A stretch of 24,850 nucleotides of DNA from an uncultured Nocardiaceae bacterium (lineage in GTDB: Bacteria; Actinomycetota; Actinomycetes; Mycobacteriales; Mycobacteriaceae), in the NCBI GenBank assembly GCA_936936565.1, contig CAKZIX010000012.1, forward strand, positions 1-24,850, given 5' to 3'. Under the pieces are notes generated by a model. It had not been told where the DNA came from and ran no database searches. It saw only the letters and a list, made by a program, of their open reading frames with translations. Position 1 is the first letter of the stretch. Every line of letters begins with the position of its first letter. The translations under genes were made by a program, and so were the position numbers. Shown piece by piece: positions 1-6,731 of the stretch.

Positions 1-685
1 GGGAACTGCTGGGGGGATGCGGTGCTCGACATACCCCATATGGAACTTTGCAATGGAACATCGGCAGGGTGTGCAGCAGCACGTCGCGGTCGCTGACGCC
101 CAGATGCAGCCCGAACACCGTCGCGTTGAGCCACACGTTGCGATGGGTGAGCTGCACGCCTTTCGGGCGGGCCGTGGTTCCCGAGGTGTAATTGATGGTG
201 GCCGTGGCGTTTTCGTCCGGCTCTGTCCACGGCTGTGGTTCGGCGCCGAAGCGGAACATGGCCTCGTCGTCGCCCAGCAGGAACTTGTGCGCCACGTCCA
301 AGCCGTCGTACACCTCGCGCAGCGCGGGATCGACGTACACCACCTGGGCGCCGGAATGCGCCACGATGTAGGACACCTCGGCCAGCGGCAGCCGGAAGTT
401 CACCGGCACCAGCACGCGTCCCCAGCCGGACACCCCGAAGAAGGAGGTGAGCAGCCGGGCGGAATTGTGTGAGATGACCGCCACCCGGCCGCCGACGGGC
501 ACTCCGAGCTCGTCCAGCCGCGCGGCCTGCGCACGCGCTCGCTGCGCCAGATCGGCGTAGCCGAACTCGCCGAGACTCGGCGCCGGCTGCTCGGGCTCGT
601 CGACGACGGCGATGCGGCGGCCGTAGACGGACTCGGCCCGGTCGAGGAAATCGCGAACTGTCAGGGCAACGATCACCTCGTCCAT
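1..685 (-). CDS. Acyl-CoA synthetase (AMP-binding), N-terminal part, cut by window edge
   Basis: Member of the ANL adenylating-enzyme superfamily, which activates a fatty or aryl acid with ATP and loads it on CoA. Read from the ATG at 685, about 212 residues are in frame. Residues 166-176 carry the phosphate-binding motif YTSGTTARPKG (Ala where Gly is usual), and residues 207-212 read LPMFHC, which in this family normally continues NGWG. The next codons (positions 1-49) do not continue the family sequence in this frame. A WGM triplet reappears in the next frame, so either an indel or unrelated sequence sits at the edge. A GTG at 676 is an alternative start. It is divergent from the lipoprotein gene, and the 41-base gap must hold both promoters. 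The family call is firm; the substrate is unknown. Confidence 0.85.
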   Translation of the reverse strand, partial: MDEVIVALTVRDFLDRAESVYGRRIAVVDEPEQPAPSLGEFGYADLAQRARAQAARLDELGVPVGGRVAVISHNSARLLTSFFGVSGWGRVLVPVNFRLPLAEVSYIVAHSGAQVVYVDPALREVYDGLDVAHKFLLGDDEAMFRFGAEPQPWTEPDENATATINYTSGTTARPKGVQLTHRNVWLNATVFGLHLGVSDRDVLLHTLPMFHCKVPYGVCRAPHPPSSS

Positions 686-713
686 TCAAGCCGACAATGT
701 GACCTGACGCACG

Positions 714-719
714 TATTCT
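714..719 (+). promoter_or_regulatory. -10 element TATTCT of a likely leaderless lipoprotein transcript
   Basis: TATTCT lies 7 nt before the ATG at 727, so transcription would begin at or next to the start codon. No Shine-Dalgarno is present. Inference from position and consensus. Confidence 0.45.
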
Positions 720-726
720 TTGCGAT

Positions 727-1164
727 ATGCGCCTAGCCCTCGGGATCGTCTGTGTCGCAGCTGTTCTGACCGCCTGCAGCGGCACCGACACACCGGCCGG
801 GTCGGATCGCGACAGTGCCACCGCCGCCGCGATGAACACCGCGTCGGCCCCCGGCAGCGCCGGGGCGTCCCCGTCGAAGTCTCAGTGGCCCAAGGTGTTT
901 CCCGCCGACTACCCGTTCCCGCCGAACCTGTCGGTCACCGAGCAGCGCGACGAGGCAGCCACCGGACTCGTCGCCGGCACGGTGCCGCTGCGCGCGGAAG
1001 ACTGCATGCAGTTCTACGACAGCCGGATGCCCGGCCTGGGCTGGAAACTCGACGAGACCACCTCCAGCGGTGGCGCGCACGTGTACACCCGTGGCGCGCT
1101 GTCCACCACCATCGTCTGTGCCGCGGCCCCGACGATTCAGCTCACCATCTCGAAGACCAGCTGA
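727..1164 (+). CDS. Putative lipoprotein of unknown function
   Basis: A 145-residue protein with a lipoprotein signal: MR, a hydrophobic run, then the lipobox LTAC, giving a lipidated Cys at about residue 17. After it comes a Ser/Thr/Ala-rich linker to about residue 55 and a small globular domain with two further Cys (in EDCMQF and VCAAAP) that could form a disulfide. It should be anchored on the outer face of the cytoplasmic membrane. I do not recognise a named family. The ATG was chosen because it directly precedes the signal peptide and follows a good -10 hexamer. It sits 24 nt before hisE in the same direction and may be co-transcribed, although hisE has its own -10-like hexamer. Confidence 0.8.
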   Translation: MRLALGIVCVAAVLTACSGTDTPAGSDRDSATAAAMNTASAPGSAGASPSKSQWPKVFPADYPFPPNLSVTEQRDEAATGLVAGTVPLRAEDCMQFYDSRMPGLGWKLDETTSSGGAHVYTRGALSTTIVCAAAPTIQLTISKTS

Positions 1165-1188
1165 TTCGGTCTGCGACAATGGGCGGTC

Positions 1189-1452
1189 GTGAAGACCTTC
1201 GAAGCCCTGTTCGCGGAACTGCAAGAGCGCGCCGTCACCCGCCCCGCCGGGTCCGGCACCGTCGCAGCCCTGGACGCCGGCGTGCATGCGCAGGGCAAGA
1301 AGGTGCTCGAGGAGGCCGGTGAAGTGTGGATCGCCGCCGAGCACGAGGGCGACGATGCGCTCGCCGAGGAAATCTCGCAGCTGCTGTACTGGGTGCAAGT
1401 GCTGATGGTTGGCCGCGGCTTGAAGCTCGAGGACGTCTACCGACATCTGTAG
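1189..1452 (+). CDS. hisE: Phosphoribosyl-ATP pyrophosphatase HisE
   Basis: Second step of histidine biosynthesis: hydrolyses phosphoribosyl-ATP to phosphoribosyl-AMP and pyrophosphate in the cytosol. The protein has 87 residues, the normal size for stand-alone actinobacterial HisE. The all-alpha MazG-like metal-binding motif is visible as KKVLEEAGEVWIAAEH (Glu41, Glu42, Glu45) followed by ALAEEISQLLYW (Glu60, Glu61). The GTG start gives the expected N-terminus MKTFEALFAEL, and GACAAT at 1175-1180 lies 8 nt upstream, so translation may be leaderless. hisG follows 42 nt later, the pairing typical of actinobacteria, where hisE-hisG is separate from the main his operon. Confidence 0.95.
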   Translation: MKTFEALFAELQERAVTRPAGSGTVAALDAGVHAQGKKVLEEAGEVWIAAEHEGDDALAEEISQLLYWVQVLMVGRGLKLEDVYRHL

Positions 1453-1494
1453 CCGCCCCTCGCCCTTCAACTCCCCTTCGAAAGGACCAACTCC

Positions 1495-2346
1495 ATGCTG
1501 CGCGTGGCAGTACCGAACAAAGGCGCGCTCTCCGAAGCCGCTGCCGAAATCTTGAAGGAAGCCGGCTACCGGCGCCGCTCCGATTCGCGCGACCTCACCG
1601 TGCTCGACGTGGCCAACCAGGTCGAGTTCTTTTTCCTGCGCCCCAAGGACATTGCGATCTACGTCGGCTCGGGCGATCTGGATCTGGGCATCACCGGCCG
1701 CGATCTCGCGCTCGATTCCGGCGCACATGTCGAGGAACGGCTCGCGCTCGGCTTCGGCCGGTCGACGTTCCGCTACGCCGGACCCGCGGGCCGCGAATGG
1801 TCGGTGCAAGATCTGCAAGACCGGCGCATCGCCACCTCGTTCGCCAACCTGGTCCTCGACGATCTGAAGCGCCGCGGCATCCAGGCCGAGGTGATCCGTC
1901 TCGACGGTGCCGTCGAGATCTCCGTGCAGCTGGGCGTGGCCGACGTCATCGCCGACGTGGTGGGTTCCGGGCGCACTCTGCGCCAGCACAACCTCGTGGC
2001 GTTCGGCGAGTCGCTGTGCGATTCCGAGGCCGTGCTCGTGGAGCGGCGCGGCTCCGACCGCAACGACAAGGCCCGCAATCAGCTCATTGCGCGTGTGCAG
2101 GGCGTGGTATTCGCCCAGCAGTACCTGATGCTCGACTACGACTGCCCGCGTTCGCTGCTCGAGCAGGCCTTCACGATCACCCCCGGGCTGGAGTCGCCGA
2201 CGGTGTCGCCGCTGGCCGACGAAGCCTGGGTGGCGGTGCGCGCCCTGGTGCCGCGTTCGGACCACAACGACGTCATGGATCAGCTCGCCGAACTGGGCGC
2301 CAAGGCGATCCTGGCGTCGGATATCCGCTCCTGCCGCGCCTTCTGA
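1495..2346 (+). CDS. hisG: ATP phosphoribosyltransferase HisG (long form)
   Basis: First committed step of histidine biosynthesis: joins ATP and PRPP to make phosphoribosyl-ATP. The 283 residues match the long, hexameric form, which carries a C-terminal ACT-like regulatory domain (about residues 210-283) that binds histidine for feedback inhibition. The start reads LRVAVPNKGALSE, typical of the family, and the PRPP-loop region (DVIADVVGSGRTLR, about residues 150-163) is intact. A gaaagga Shine-Dalgarno lies before the ATG. The gene is complete. Confidence 0.96.
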   Translation: MLRVAVPNKGALSEAAAEILKEAGYRRRSDSRDLTVLDVANQVEFFFLRPKDIAIYVGSGDLDLGITGRDLALDSGAHVEERLALGFGRSTFRYAGPAGREWSVQDLQDRRIATSFANLVLDDLKRRGIQAEVIRLDGAVEISVQLGVADVIADVVGSGRTLRQHNLVAFGESLCDSEAVLVERRGSDRNDKARNQLIARVQGVVFAQQYLMLDYDCPRSLLEQAFTITPGLESPTVSPLADEAWVAVRALVPRSDHNDVMDQLAELGAKAILASDIRSCRAF

Positions 2347-2389
2347 GGCGCACGGCTTCGGATCGAGCTGAGCGCAACCGGTGACGGCG

Positions 2390-2417
2390 GCGCGGCACCG
2401 GACATACGGTGCCGCGC
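2390..2417 (+). terminator. 10-bp hairpin after hisG, touching the next start codon
   Basis: gcgcggcacc (2390-2399) and ggtgccgcgc (2408-2417) are perfectly complementary around an 8-base loop. There is no T-run. It may end hisEG transcription, or, because its 3' arm touches the ATG at 2418, control translation of the small membrane protein. Its role cannot be decided from sequence. Confidence 0.45.
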
Positions 2418-2531
2418 ATGTCGGAGCGTAAACCTGTTGTCCTGAACGAAGATTGGCTCGCCGTGCTGGTGGGGCTGGGGCTGTTGGTCCTGGTCCTCGC
2501 CGGCGCGATTCCGGGGTCGTTGGTGCCATGA
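2418..2531 (+). CDS. 37-residue single-helix membrane protein, coupled to the YeiH-type gene
   Basis: A short ORF reading MSERKPVVLNEDWLAVLVG and continuing as a hydrophobic Leu/Val/Ala helix (about residues 13-32) that ends GSLVP. Its TGA overlaps the ATG of the next gene (ATGA), so translation is probably coupled. The NEDWLAV...G pattern resembles the extreme N-terminus of longer YeiH-family proteins (from memory of the family). It therefore looks like the first segment of that transporter encoded as a separate peptide. There is no clear Shine-Dalgarno, because a hairpin occupies that place. The coding call rests on the overlap, the hydrophobic pattern and this similarity. Confidence 0.6.
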   Translation: MSERKPVVLNEDWLAVLVGLGLLVLVLAGAIPGSLVP

Positions 2532-3670
2532 GCGACAACCGCATCGACACCGAGGCCGGTACGGCGACGGCACCCGGGTCCAGCGCCGTCGACGGCGCGA
2601 ACAGGCGCGCAACCGTCGGCGCCGCGGTCGCGGGCATCGTCGTGGTGGTCGCGCTCGGCGGGCTGACTCGCTACTTCGAGAACGAGGTGCCCGGCTGGTT
2701 CGACGGCAGCAAGGTGGCCAAGGCCGTCGAATTCCCGGTCTACGCCATTGCCCTGGGGCTCATCGGCAACGTGATCCTGGCCAAGCTCGGACTGCGCGAG
2801 AACCTGTCGGCGGGCTTCCGCACCGAATTCTTCATCAAGACGGGCGTCGTGCTGCTCGGCGCGTCGATCAACCTGAAGTTGCTGGTGACAGCTGCGGGCC
2901 CGTCGATCCTGCAGGCGCTGCTGCTCATCACCACGGTCTTCTTCTTCACCTGGTGGCTGGGCGGCGTGCTGGGCATCGACGACAAGCTGCGCGCATTGCT
3001 GTCCAGTGCGGTGTCGATCTGCGGGGTGAGCGCCGCCATCGCGGCCGCCGGCGCCGTGCAGGCTCGGCGGGAGCAGATCGCCTATGCCGCCTCGATCGTC
3101 ATCGTGTTCGCGCTGCCGTCGATCTTCCTGCTGCCGTGGCTGGCCGACGTGTTCGGCCTGTCCGATGCCGTCGCCGGCGCCTGGATCGGCGGCAACATCG
3201 ACACCACCGCAGCGGTCGCCGCATCCGGCGCGATCGCCGGCGAGCAGGCGCTGCAGATCGCCACCATCGTCAAAACCACCCAGAATGCGCTCATCGGCAT
3301 CGTCGCCATCGCGTTGACTGCGTACTTCGCACTGCGCGTCGAACGCTCCGGCTCTGCCCGCCCGTCGTTGGCGCAGTTCTGGGACCGGTTCCCGAAGTTC
3401 GTGCTCGGCTTCGTCGCGGCGTCGGTGATCGGGACCGTCTACCTTGCCTCGGTTTCGGCCGCATCGGGCAAGGCGCACATCGCGATCGTCAACGACCTGC
3501 GCACCTGGTTCCTGATCTTCGCGTTCGTGTCGATCGGCCTCGAGTTCTCGCTCGAGGGCCTGCGCAAGGCCGGCTGGCGCCCGATCGTGGTGTTCGGATC
3601 GGCCGCCGTGGTGAATCTGCTCGTCGGCCTTGGGCTTTCGGTGTTGCTGTTCAGCGACTTCGAGGGCTGA
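2528..3670 (+). CDS. YeiH-family putative sulfate exporter / inner membrane protein
   Basis: A 380-residue integral membrane protein of the conserved YeiH family (Cons_hypoth698), annotated as putative sulfate exporters on limited evidence. Family hallmarks are visible: FFIKTGVVLLGASI near residue 100, SSAVSICGVSAAIAAAGA near 160, GAWIGGNIDTTAAVAASGA near 218, KTTQNALIG near 250 and FAFVSIGLEF near 333. About ten hydrophobic segments follow a polar N-terminus of some 35 residues. The ATG at 2528 overlaps the stop of the preceding small ORF, which decides the start. Real substrate unknown. Confidence 0.85.
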   Translation: MSDNRIDTEAGTATAPGSSAVDGANRRATVGAAVAGIVVVVALGGLTRYFENEVPGWFDGSKVAKAVEFPVYAIALGLIGNVILAKLGLRENLSAGFRTEFFIKTGVVLLGASINLKLLVTAAGPSILQALLLITTVFFFTWWLGGVLGIDDKLRALLSSAVSICGVSAAIAAAGAVQARREQIAYAASIVIVFALPSIFLLPWLADVFGLSDAVAGAWIGGNIDTTAAVAASGAIAGEQALQIATIVKTTQNALIGIVAIALTAYFALRVERSGSARPSLAQFWDRFPKFVLGFVAASVIGTVYLASVSAASGKAHIAIVNDLRTWFLIFAFVSIGLEFSLEGLRKAGWRPIVVFGSAAVVNLLVGLGLSVLLFSDFEG

Positions 3671-3749
3671 GCCCGCCCGCGCCGGCGTGTCGCCCGCGCT
3701 GGGCTGCGGCCAAGATTCGCGCGTGCGCTCGTGCCGGTCTCGACCGTCA

Positions 3750-3817
3750 GGTACACACGTGCGCGTGCAAATTTCGGTACAGAGTTGCAATTCTGTACAC
3801 AGTTGCAACTCTGTACG
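3750..3817. promoter_or_regulatory. Array of TGTACA-like boxes in tandem palindromes (operator-like)
   Basis: Hexamers GGTACA (3750-3755), GGTACA (3776-3781), TGTACA (3794-3799) and TGTACG (3812-3817) occur, the last three exactly 18 nt apart. A TTGCAA sits midway in each 18-nt interval (3785-3790, 3803-3808). Together they form two 22-bp imperfect palindromes sharing a GTAC (3777-3798 and 3795-3816), and a perfect 14-bp inverted repeat joins 3777-3790 with 3803-3816. YefM-YoeB operators are known to use a TGTACA core, and the gene 94 nt downstream begins with a Phd/YefM-like domain, so autoregulation is plausible. The element is clear; its binding partner is inferred. Confidence 0.65.
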
Positions 3818-3897
3818 GAATTTCTCGGCGCGCAGCGCCTCGCCGCGGCGGCGCGCAGCGCCTCCCGAGCTCAGGCGTTTGTGTCAGACCCCGCAGC

Positions 3898-3903
3898 TAG
3901 CGT
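3898..3903 (+). promoter_or_regulatory. -10 element TAGCGT, likely leaderless
   Basis: TAGCGT lies 7 nt before the ATG at 3911, with no Shine-Dalgarno between. If used, the operator-like array lies about 95-160 nt upstream of the start site, an activator-like rather than repressor-like distance. Confidence 0.4.
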
Positions 3904-3910
3904 GCGCGCC

Positions 3911-4480
3911 ATGACGAAATCCATCGACGGCGCCGTCACGGTGATACCGCTTGTCGCCGCCCGCGCCGAACTGTCGGATCTGTGCATGCGCGTCGCTTTC
4001 GGAAGGGAGCGCGTGATCCTCACCCGGCACGGCCGCCCGGCCGCCGCGCTCGTCTCGGTCGACGACCTCGAACAACTCGCGCCGGTTGCCGTCGACACCA
4101 CGGAAGTCGTTGTAGCGGAAGAGATTCACGGTGCCTGGGAGATGTTCACAAGCTCTCGGCACCGGGCCGGATGGTGGCCGGAGTTCGGGTTCAAACCCAG
4201 CGCGGGCTCGTACTTTCGCTACGACGGCGAACGCGATCCAGGAGTCGTGCTCGACGCGCTTCCGGGTGAATTGTTGAGCTTCAGCTGGCCGCGCACGAAC
4301 CACAAGGTGACGGTCGAATTCTCCCGCTCGGGCGGCGACACGCTGATCGCGGTGTGCCATCCGGCTGTGCAGGATTTCTGGGCGAAGCGGCTGCGGTCCT
4401 TCGCGGCCTACGTTGTCGCCGCAGGCCAGCCCGGATACGGCGGGGGAGTGCCGCCGAATGCCGGGCACAGACGCTGGTAG
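3911..4480 (+). CDS. Fusion of Phd/YefM antitoxin-like domain and SRPBCC domain
   Basis: A 189-residue protein. Residues about 8-57 read like a Phd/YefM antitoxin DNA-binding domain (PLVAARAELSDLCMRVAFG, then VILTRHGRPAAALVS, then VDDLEQL). From about residue 68 it resembles an SRPBCC/AHSA1 ligand-binding fold: EIHGAWEMFTSS, then GWWPEFGF, GSYFRYDGE, LLSFSWPR and VTVEF. No toxin gene lies on either side. It may be a ligand-responsive regulator built from an antitoxin domain, or an orphan antitoxin. The C-terminal 24 codons (4408-4480) overlap the end of the convergent nuclease gene, and that tail (Gly/Pro-rich) may be a product of the overlap or of a lost stop. Domain calls come from pattern recognition only. 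Confidence 0.7.
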   Translation: MTKSIDGAVTVIPLVAARAELSDLCMRVAFGRERVILTRHGRPAAALVSVDDLEQLAPVAVDTTEVVVAEEIHGAWEMFTSSRHRAGWWPEFGFKPSAGSYFRYDGERDPGVVLDALPGELLSFSWPRTNHKVTVEFSRSGGDTLIAVCHPAVQDFWAKRLRSFAAYVVAAGQPGYGGGVPPNAGHRRW

Positions 4481-5226
4481 TCGCACCAGTTGCACAACCG
4501 GCTGGGGTTCGCGCGAAAATCGCCGCTGATCCCCGCCGCCAGAATGGCGCGCCACATCGCCGACAGGGTGCGCTCGAAGCGCAGCAGCTCGGCAGCATCG
4601 GGGACGTAGGTGAGCACCTCGCGGTCCGCCAGGTACAGCAGCCGCAGTTGCGTGGGCACGATCCCGCGAGTGCGGTAGATGACCAGCGCGTAGAACTTCA
4701 TCTGGAACAGTGCGCGGGCCTCGCGCAGCTCGCCGGGGACACGCCCGGTCTTGTAGTCGACCACGCGGACCTCGCCGGTGGGCGCGACATCGATCCGGTC
4801 GACGTAGCCGCGCAGCACCACCCCGTTCTCCAGCTCGGTTTCCACGCGCTGCTCGCACGACTCGGGATCGAAGCGGGTGGGATCTTCCAGCTCGTAGTAC
4901 GAACTCACCAAGCCGCGGGCCTCGTCGAGAAAAGCGTTGTCGCACAACGCATCCAGTTCTGGCGTTGCGGCGACCAGCTGCGCCCAGGCGGGAGCCACCA
5001 GATCGCGCGCGGCCGCCGGAACCCGTTGCGCGGCGGGCAACCCGTACAGCAGTTCCAGCGCGGCGTGCACCACAGTGCCGCGGGCCGCGGCCCGCGACGG
5101 CGCCTCCGGAATGCGATCGACCGCACGCAGCCGGTACTTGAGCGGGCACTGCTTGAAATCCACCGCCCGCGACGGCGACAGCGCGGGACGCCTGGCAGGC
5201 GCTTCGGCATCGGCTGTCATGCTCAT
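4408..5226 (-). CDS. RecB-family (PD-(D/E)XK) nuclease with 4Fe-4S cysteine staple
   Basis: A 272-residue stand-alone RecB/Cas4/AddB-like nuclease. The active site is visible as LRGYVDRIDV and VVDYKTGR (about residues 155-183). Four Cys fit the Fe-S staple of this group: Cys27 (FKQCPLKYR) near the N-terminus and Cys245, Cys248 and Cys254 (CNWCDYQRLC) near the end. Orthologs (Rv2119 type) sit beside trmI in mycobacterial proteasome loci, as here. Start ATG 5226 is preferred because TAACCT lies 7 nt upstream; ATG 5220 is also possible. It is divergent from trmI. Likely a DNA repair or exonuclease role; no specific function is proven for this branch. Confidence 0.88.
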   Translation of the reverse strand: MSMTADAEAPARRPALSPSRAVDFKQCPLKYRLRAVDRIPEAPSRAAARGTVVHAALELLYGLPAAQRVPAAARDLVAPAWAQLVAATPELDALCDNAFLDEARGLVSSYYELEDPTRFDPESCEQRVETELENGVVLRGYVDRIDVAPTGEVRVVDYKTGRVPGELREARALFQMKFYALVIYRTRGIVPTQLRLLYLADREVLTYVPDAAELLRFERTLSAMWRAILAAGISGDFRANPSRLCNWCDYQRLCPAFGGTPPPYPGWPAATT

Positions 5227-5233
5227 ACCTGGC

Positions 5234-5239
5234 AGGTTA
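5234..5239 (-). promoter_or_regulatory. -10 element TAACCT of the RecB-type nuclease gene
   Basis: On the minus strand TAACCT is followed by 7 nt and the ATG at 5226, a leaderless arrangement. It lies in the 50-base gap shared with trmI. Confidence 0.4.
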
Positions 5240-5276
5240 GGCGGCAGGTACGACACGATCAGGGAGCAACACACAG

Positions 5277-6104
5277 ATGATGCGACGCACGGGTCCGTTC
5301 GAGATCGGCGATCGCGTGCAGCTCACCGACGCCAAGGGCCGGTTGTTCACCGTCGTGCTCGAGGCGGGCAAGCAGTTCCACACCCACCGCGGCGGCATCG
5401 ATCACGACGACCTGATCGGCGCTCCCGAGGGCAGCGTCGTGCAATCCGTCAACGGCACACCGTATTTGGCGTTGCGCCCGCTGCTCACCGACTATGTGCT
5501 GTCGATGCCGCGCGGCGCGCAGGTGATCTACCCGAAGGACGCCGCACAGATCGTGCACGAGGGCGACATCTTCCCCGGCGCAACGGTTTTGGAAGCCGGC
5601 GCGGGTTCCGGTGCGCTCACCTGCTCGCTGCTGCGCGCGGTGGGTCCGCAAGGCCGGGTGATCTCCTACGAGATCCGCGACGACCATGCCGAACACGCGG
5701 TGCGCAACGTGGAAACCTTCTTCGGTGCGCGCCCCGCGAACTGGAGCCTGACCGTCGCCGACGTCGCCGACTTCGAGGGCACCGCGGACCGGGTGATCCT
5801 GGACATGCTCGCGCCCTGGGACGCGTTGCCCACAGTGTCGAAAGTCCTTGTGCCAGGCGGGGTTCTGATCGTGTATGTGGCCACGGTGACCCAGTTGTCC
5901 AAGGTGGTGGAGGCGCTGCGCGAGCAGACCTGCTGGACCGAGCCCCGGTCGTGGGAATCGCTGGTGCGGCCCTGGCACGTCGTCGGGCTCGCGGTCCGGC
6001 CCGAACATCGGATGCAGGGGCACACGGCGTTTCTGGTCAGCGCGCGGCGCCTGGCGGAGGGCACGGTGACGCCCCGGCCGCAGCGGCGCCCCTCGAAGGG
6101 CTGA
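5277..6104 (+). CDS. trmI: tRNA (adenine-N1)-methyltransferase TrmI (m1A57/58)
   Basis: An S-adenosylmethionine-dependent methyltransferase that makes 1-methyladenosine at position 58 (and 57 in some) of tRNA T-loops, acting as a homotetramer. Of 275 residues, 1-90 form the N-terminal beta domain (FEIGDRVQL, KQFHTHRGGIDHDDLIG), then the Rossmann fold follows: SAM motif VLEAGAGSGA (104-113), YEIRDDHAEHAVRNV (131-145) and the catalytic-region LDMLAPWD (175-182). The expected family length and order are present. AGGGAG lies 12 nt before the first of two adjacent ATGs, a slightly long spacing. The gene is divergent from the nuclease and convergent with the lipoprotein gene. Confidence 0.94.
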   Translation: MMRRTGPFEIGDRVQLTDAKGRLFTVVLEAGKQFHTHRGGIDHDDLIGAPEGSVVQSVNGTPYLALRPLLTDYVLSMPRGAQVIYPKDAAQIVHEGDIFPGATVLEAGAGSGALTCSLLRAVGPQGRVISYEIRDDHAEHAVRNVETFFGARPANWSLTVADVADFEGTADRVILDMLAPWDALPTVSKVLVPGGVLIVYVATVTQLSKVVEALREQTCWTEPRSWESLVRPWHVVGLAVRPEHRMQGHTAFLVSARRLAEGTVTPRPQRRPSKG

Positions 6105-6155
6105 ACGGGTAGTCGACTCTTCCAGCGCCGGCGGCGGCTTTCGCGAGTCGAACCG

Positions 6156-6180
6156 CCCGGCGGGCACGCGGCCCGCCGGG
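6156..6180. terminator. Hairpin between convergent trmI and lipoprotein genes
   Basis: cccggcggg (6156-6164) and cccgccggg (6172-6180) form a perfect 9-bp stem around a 7-base loop in the 85-base convergent gap. There is no T-run, as is common in actinobacteria, so it could serve both directions. Confidence 0.6.
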
Positions 6181-6189
6181 ATCGCCCGG

Positions 6190-6690
6190 CTACACGCAGG
6201 GTGCGCCGGAAATGCCCAGGTAGGTGCAGGCGGTCTGGTCCGACAGCTTCCACTGGCCGTCGACGAGATCCCAGGTGAACGGCAGTGCCGGGGCCGCGCC
6301 CTGCGGCGAGGTGACCACCACCGGTGCGGTGGTGACGTTGCCTTCGGTCTTCGGCTGCTGCACTTCGAACTTCAGCTCGCCGTAGGTCGCCAGCGCGGCG
6401 TTCATCTTCTCGACGTTGGCCAGGCGCTTGTCGCCGCTGGCGATGATCTTCGTCTTCTCGGCGGCCGGCACCTTCGGATCGGCGAAGGTCACGAGCGTCT
6501 TCTCGAGGTCGGCGGCCGTCGGGGCACCGGCCGCGGCGGCCGCAGTGCTGGTGGTGGTTGCGGCGGCGCTCGACGAGGCGGCGGCCGGCGTCGAGGTCGA
6601 GGCGGCGTCGCTGGAATCGTCGGAACACGACGCGAGCCCGACGGCGGCGAAGACGACGGCGGCGGTGACAAGACTCTTGCGGACGATCAC
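6190..6690 (-). CDS. Lipoprotein of the Mtb12/LppK-like type
   Basis: A 166-residue secreted lipoprotein. The signal peptide ends in the lipobox LASC (Cys at about residue 22). A low-complexity Ala/Ser/Thr linker follows to about residue 58, then a domain of about 105 residues (starting PTAADLEKTLVTFADPKVP) like the low-molecular-weight antigen MTB12 fold found in mycobacterial LppK. The position beside trmI and arc matches lppK (Rv2116) in Mycobacterium tuberculosis. The GTG start has AAAGGTG 4 nt upstream, inside a 15-nt palindrome (6696-6710). The last residues contain a Cys pair (TACTYLG, APCV) that may form a disulfide. Function unknown; probably binds a small molecule or cell-envelope partner. 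Confidence 0.8.
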   Translation of the reverse strand: MIVRKSLVTAAVVFAAVGLASCSDDSSDAASTSTPAAASSSAAATTTSTAAAAAGAPTAADLEKTLVTFADPKVPAAEKTKIIASGDKRLANVEKMNAALATYGELKFEVQQPKTEGNVTTAPVVVTSPQGAAPALPFTWDLVDGQWKLSDQTACTYLGISGAPCV

Positions 6691-6712
6691 GGTGCACCTT
6701 TCGGAAAGGTCT

Positions 6713-6731
6713 ATAGGAAAGGCAATCCTAA
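6713..6731. promoter_or_regulatory. Possible iron box (IdeR/DtxR-like), imperfect
   Basis: The 19-mer beginning ATAGGAAAGG and ending ATCCTAA has TAGGA/TCCTA half-sites and matches the IdeR consensus at 14 of 19 positions by hand count. It lies 23 nt upstream of the lipoprotein start, where a promoter would be. The match is only moderate, so this is a candidate only. Confidence 0.3.

Noticed and set aside
2453..2527. Upstream extension of the YeiH-type protein
   Set aside because: Gives a Gly/Arg-rich non-family stretch; the overlapping small ORF in the other frame is hydrophobic and family-like.
733..2637. Long minus-strand reading frame over the lipoprotein, hisE and hisG
   Set aside because: Antisense shadow: the plus strand holds three recognised genes here and the minus-strand product is Arg/Gly/His-rich with no family resemblance, a usual effect of high third-position GC.
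3731..3910. Sixty-codon N-terminal extension of the antitoxin-SRPBCC protein
   Set aside because: It would run through the palindromic array and gives non-family sequence; ATG 3911 directly precedes the antitoxin-like domain and has a -10-like hexamer.
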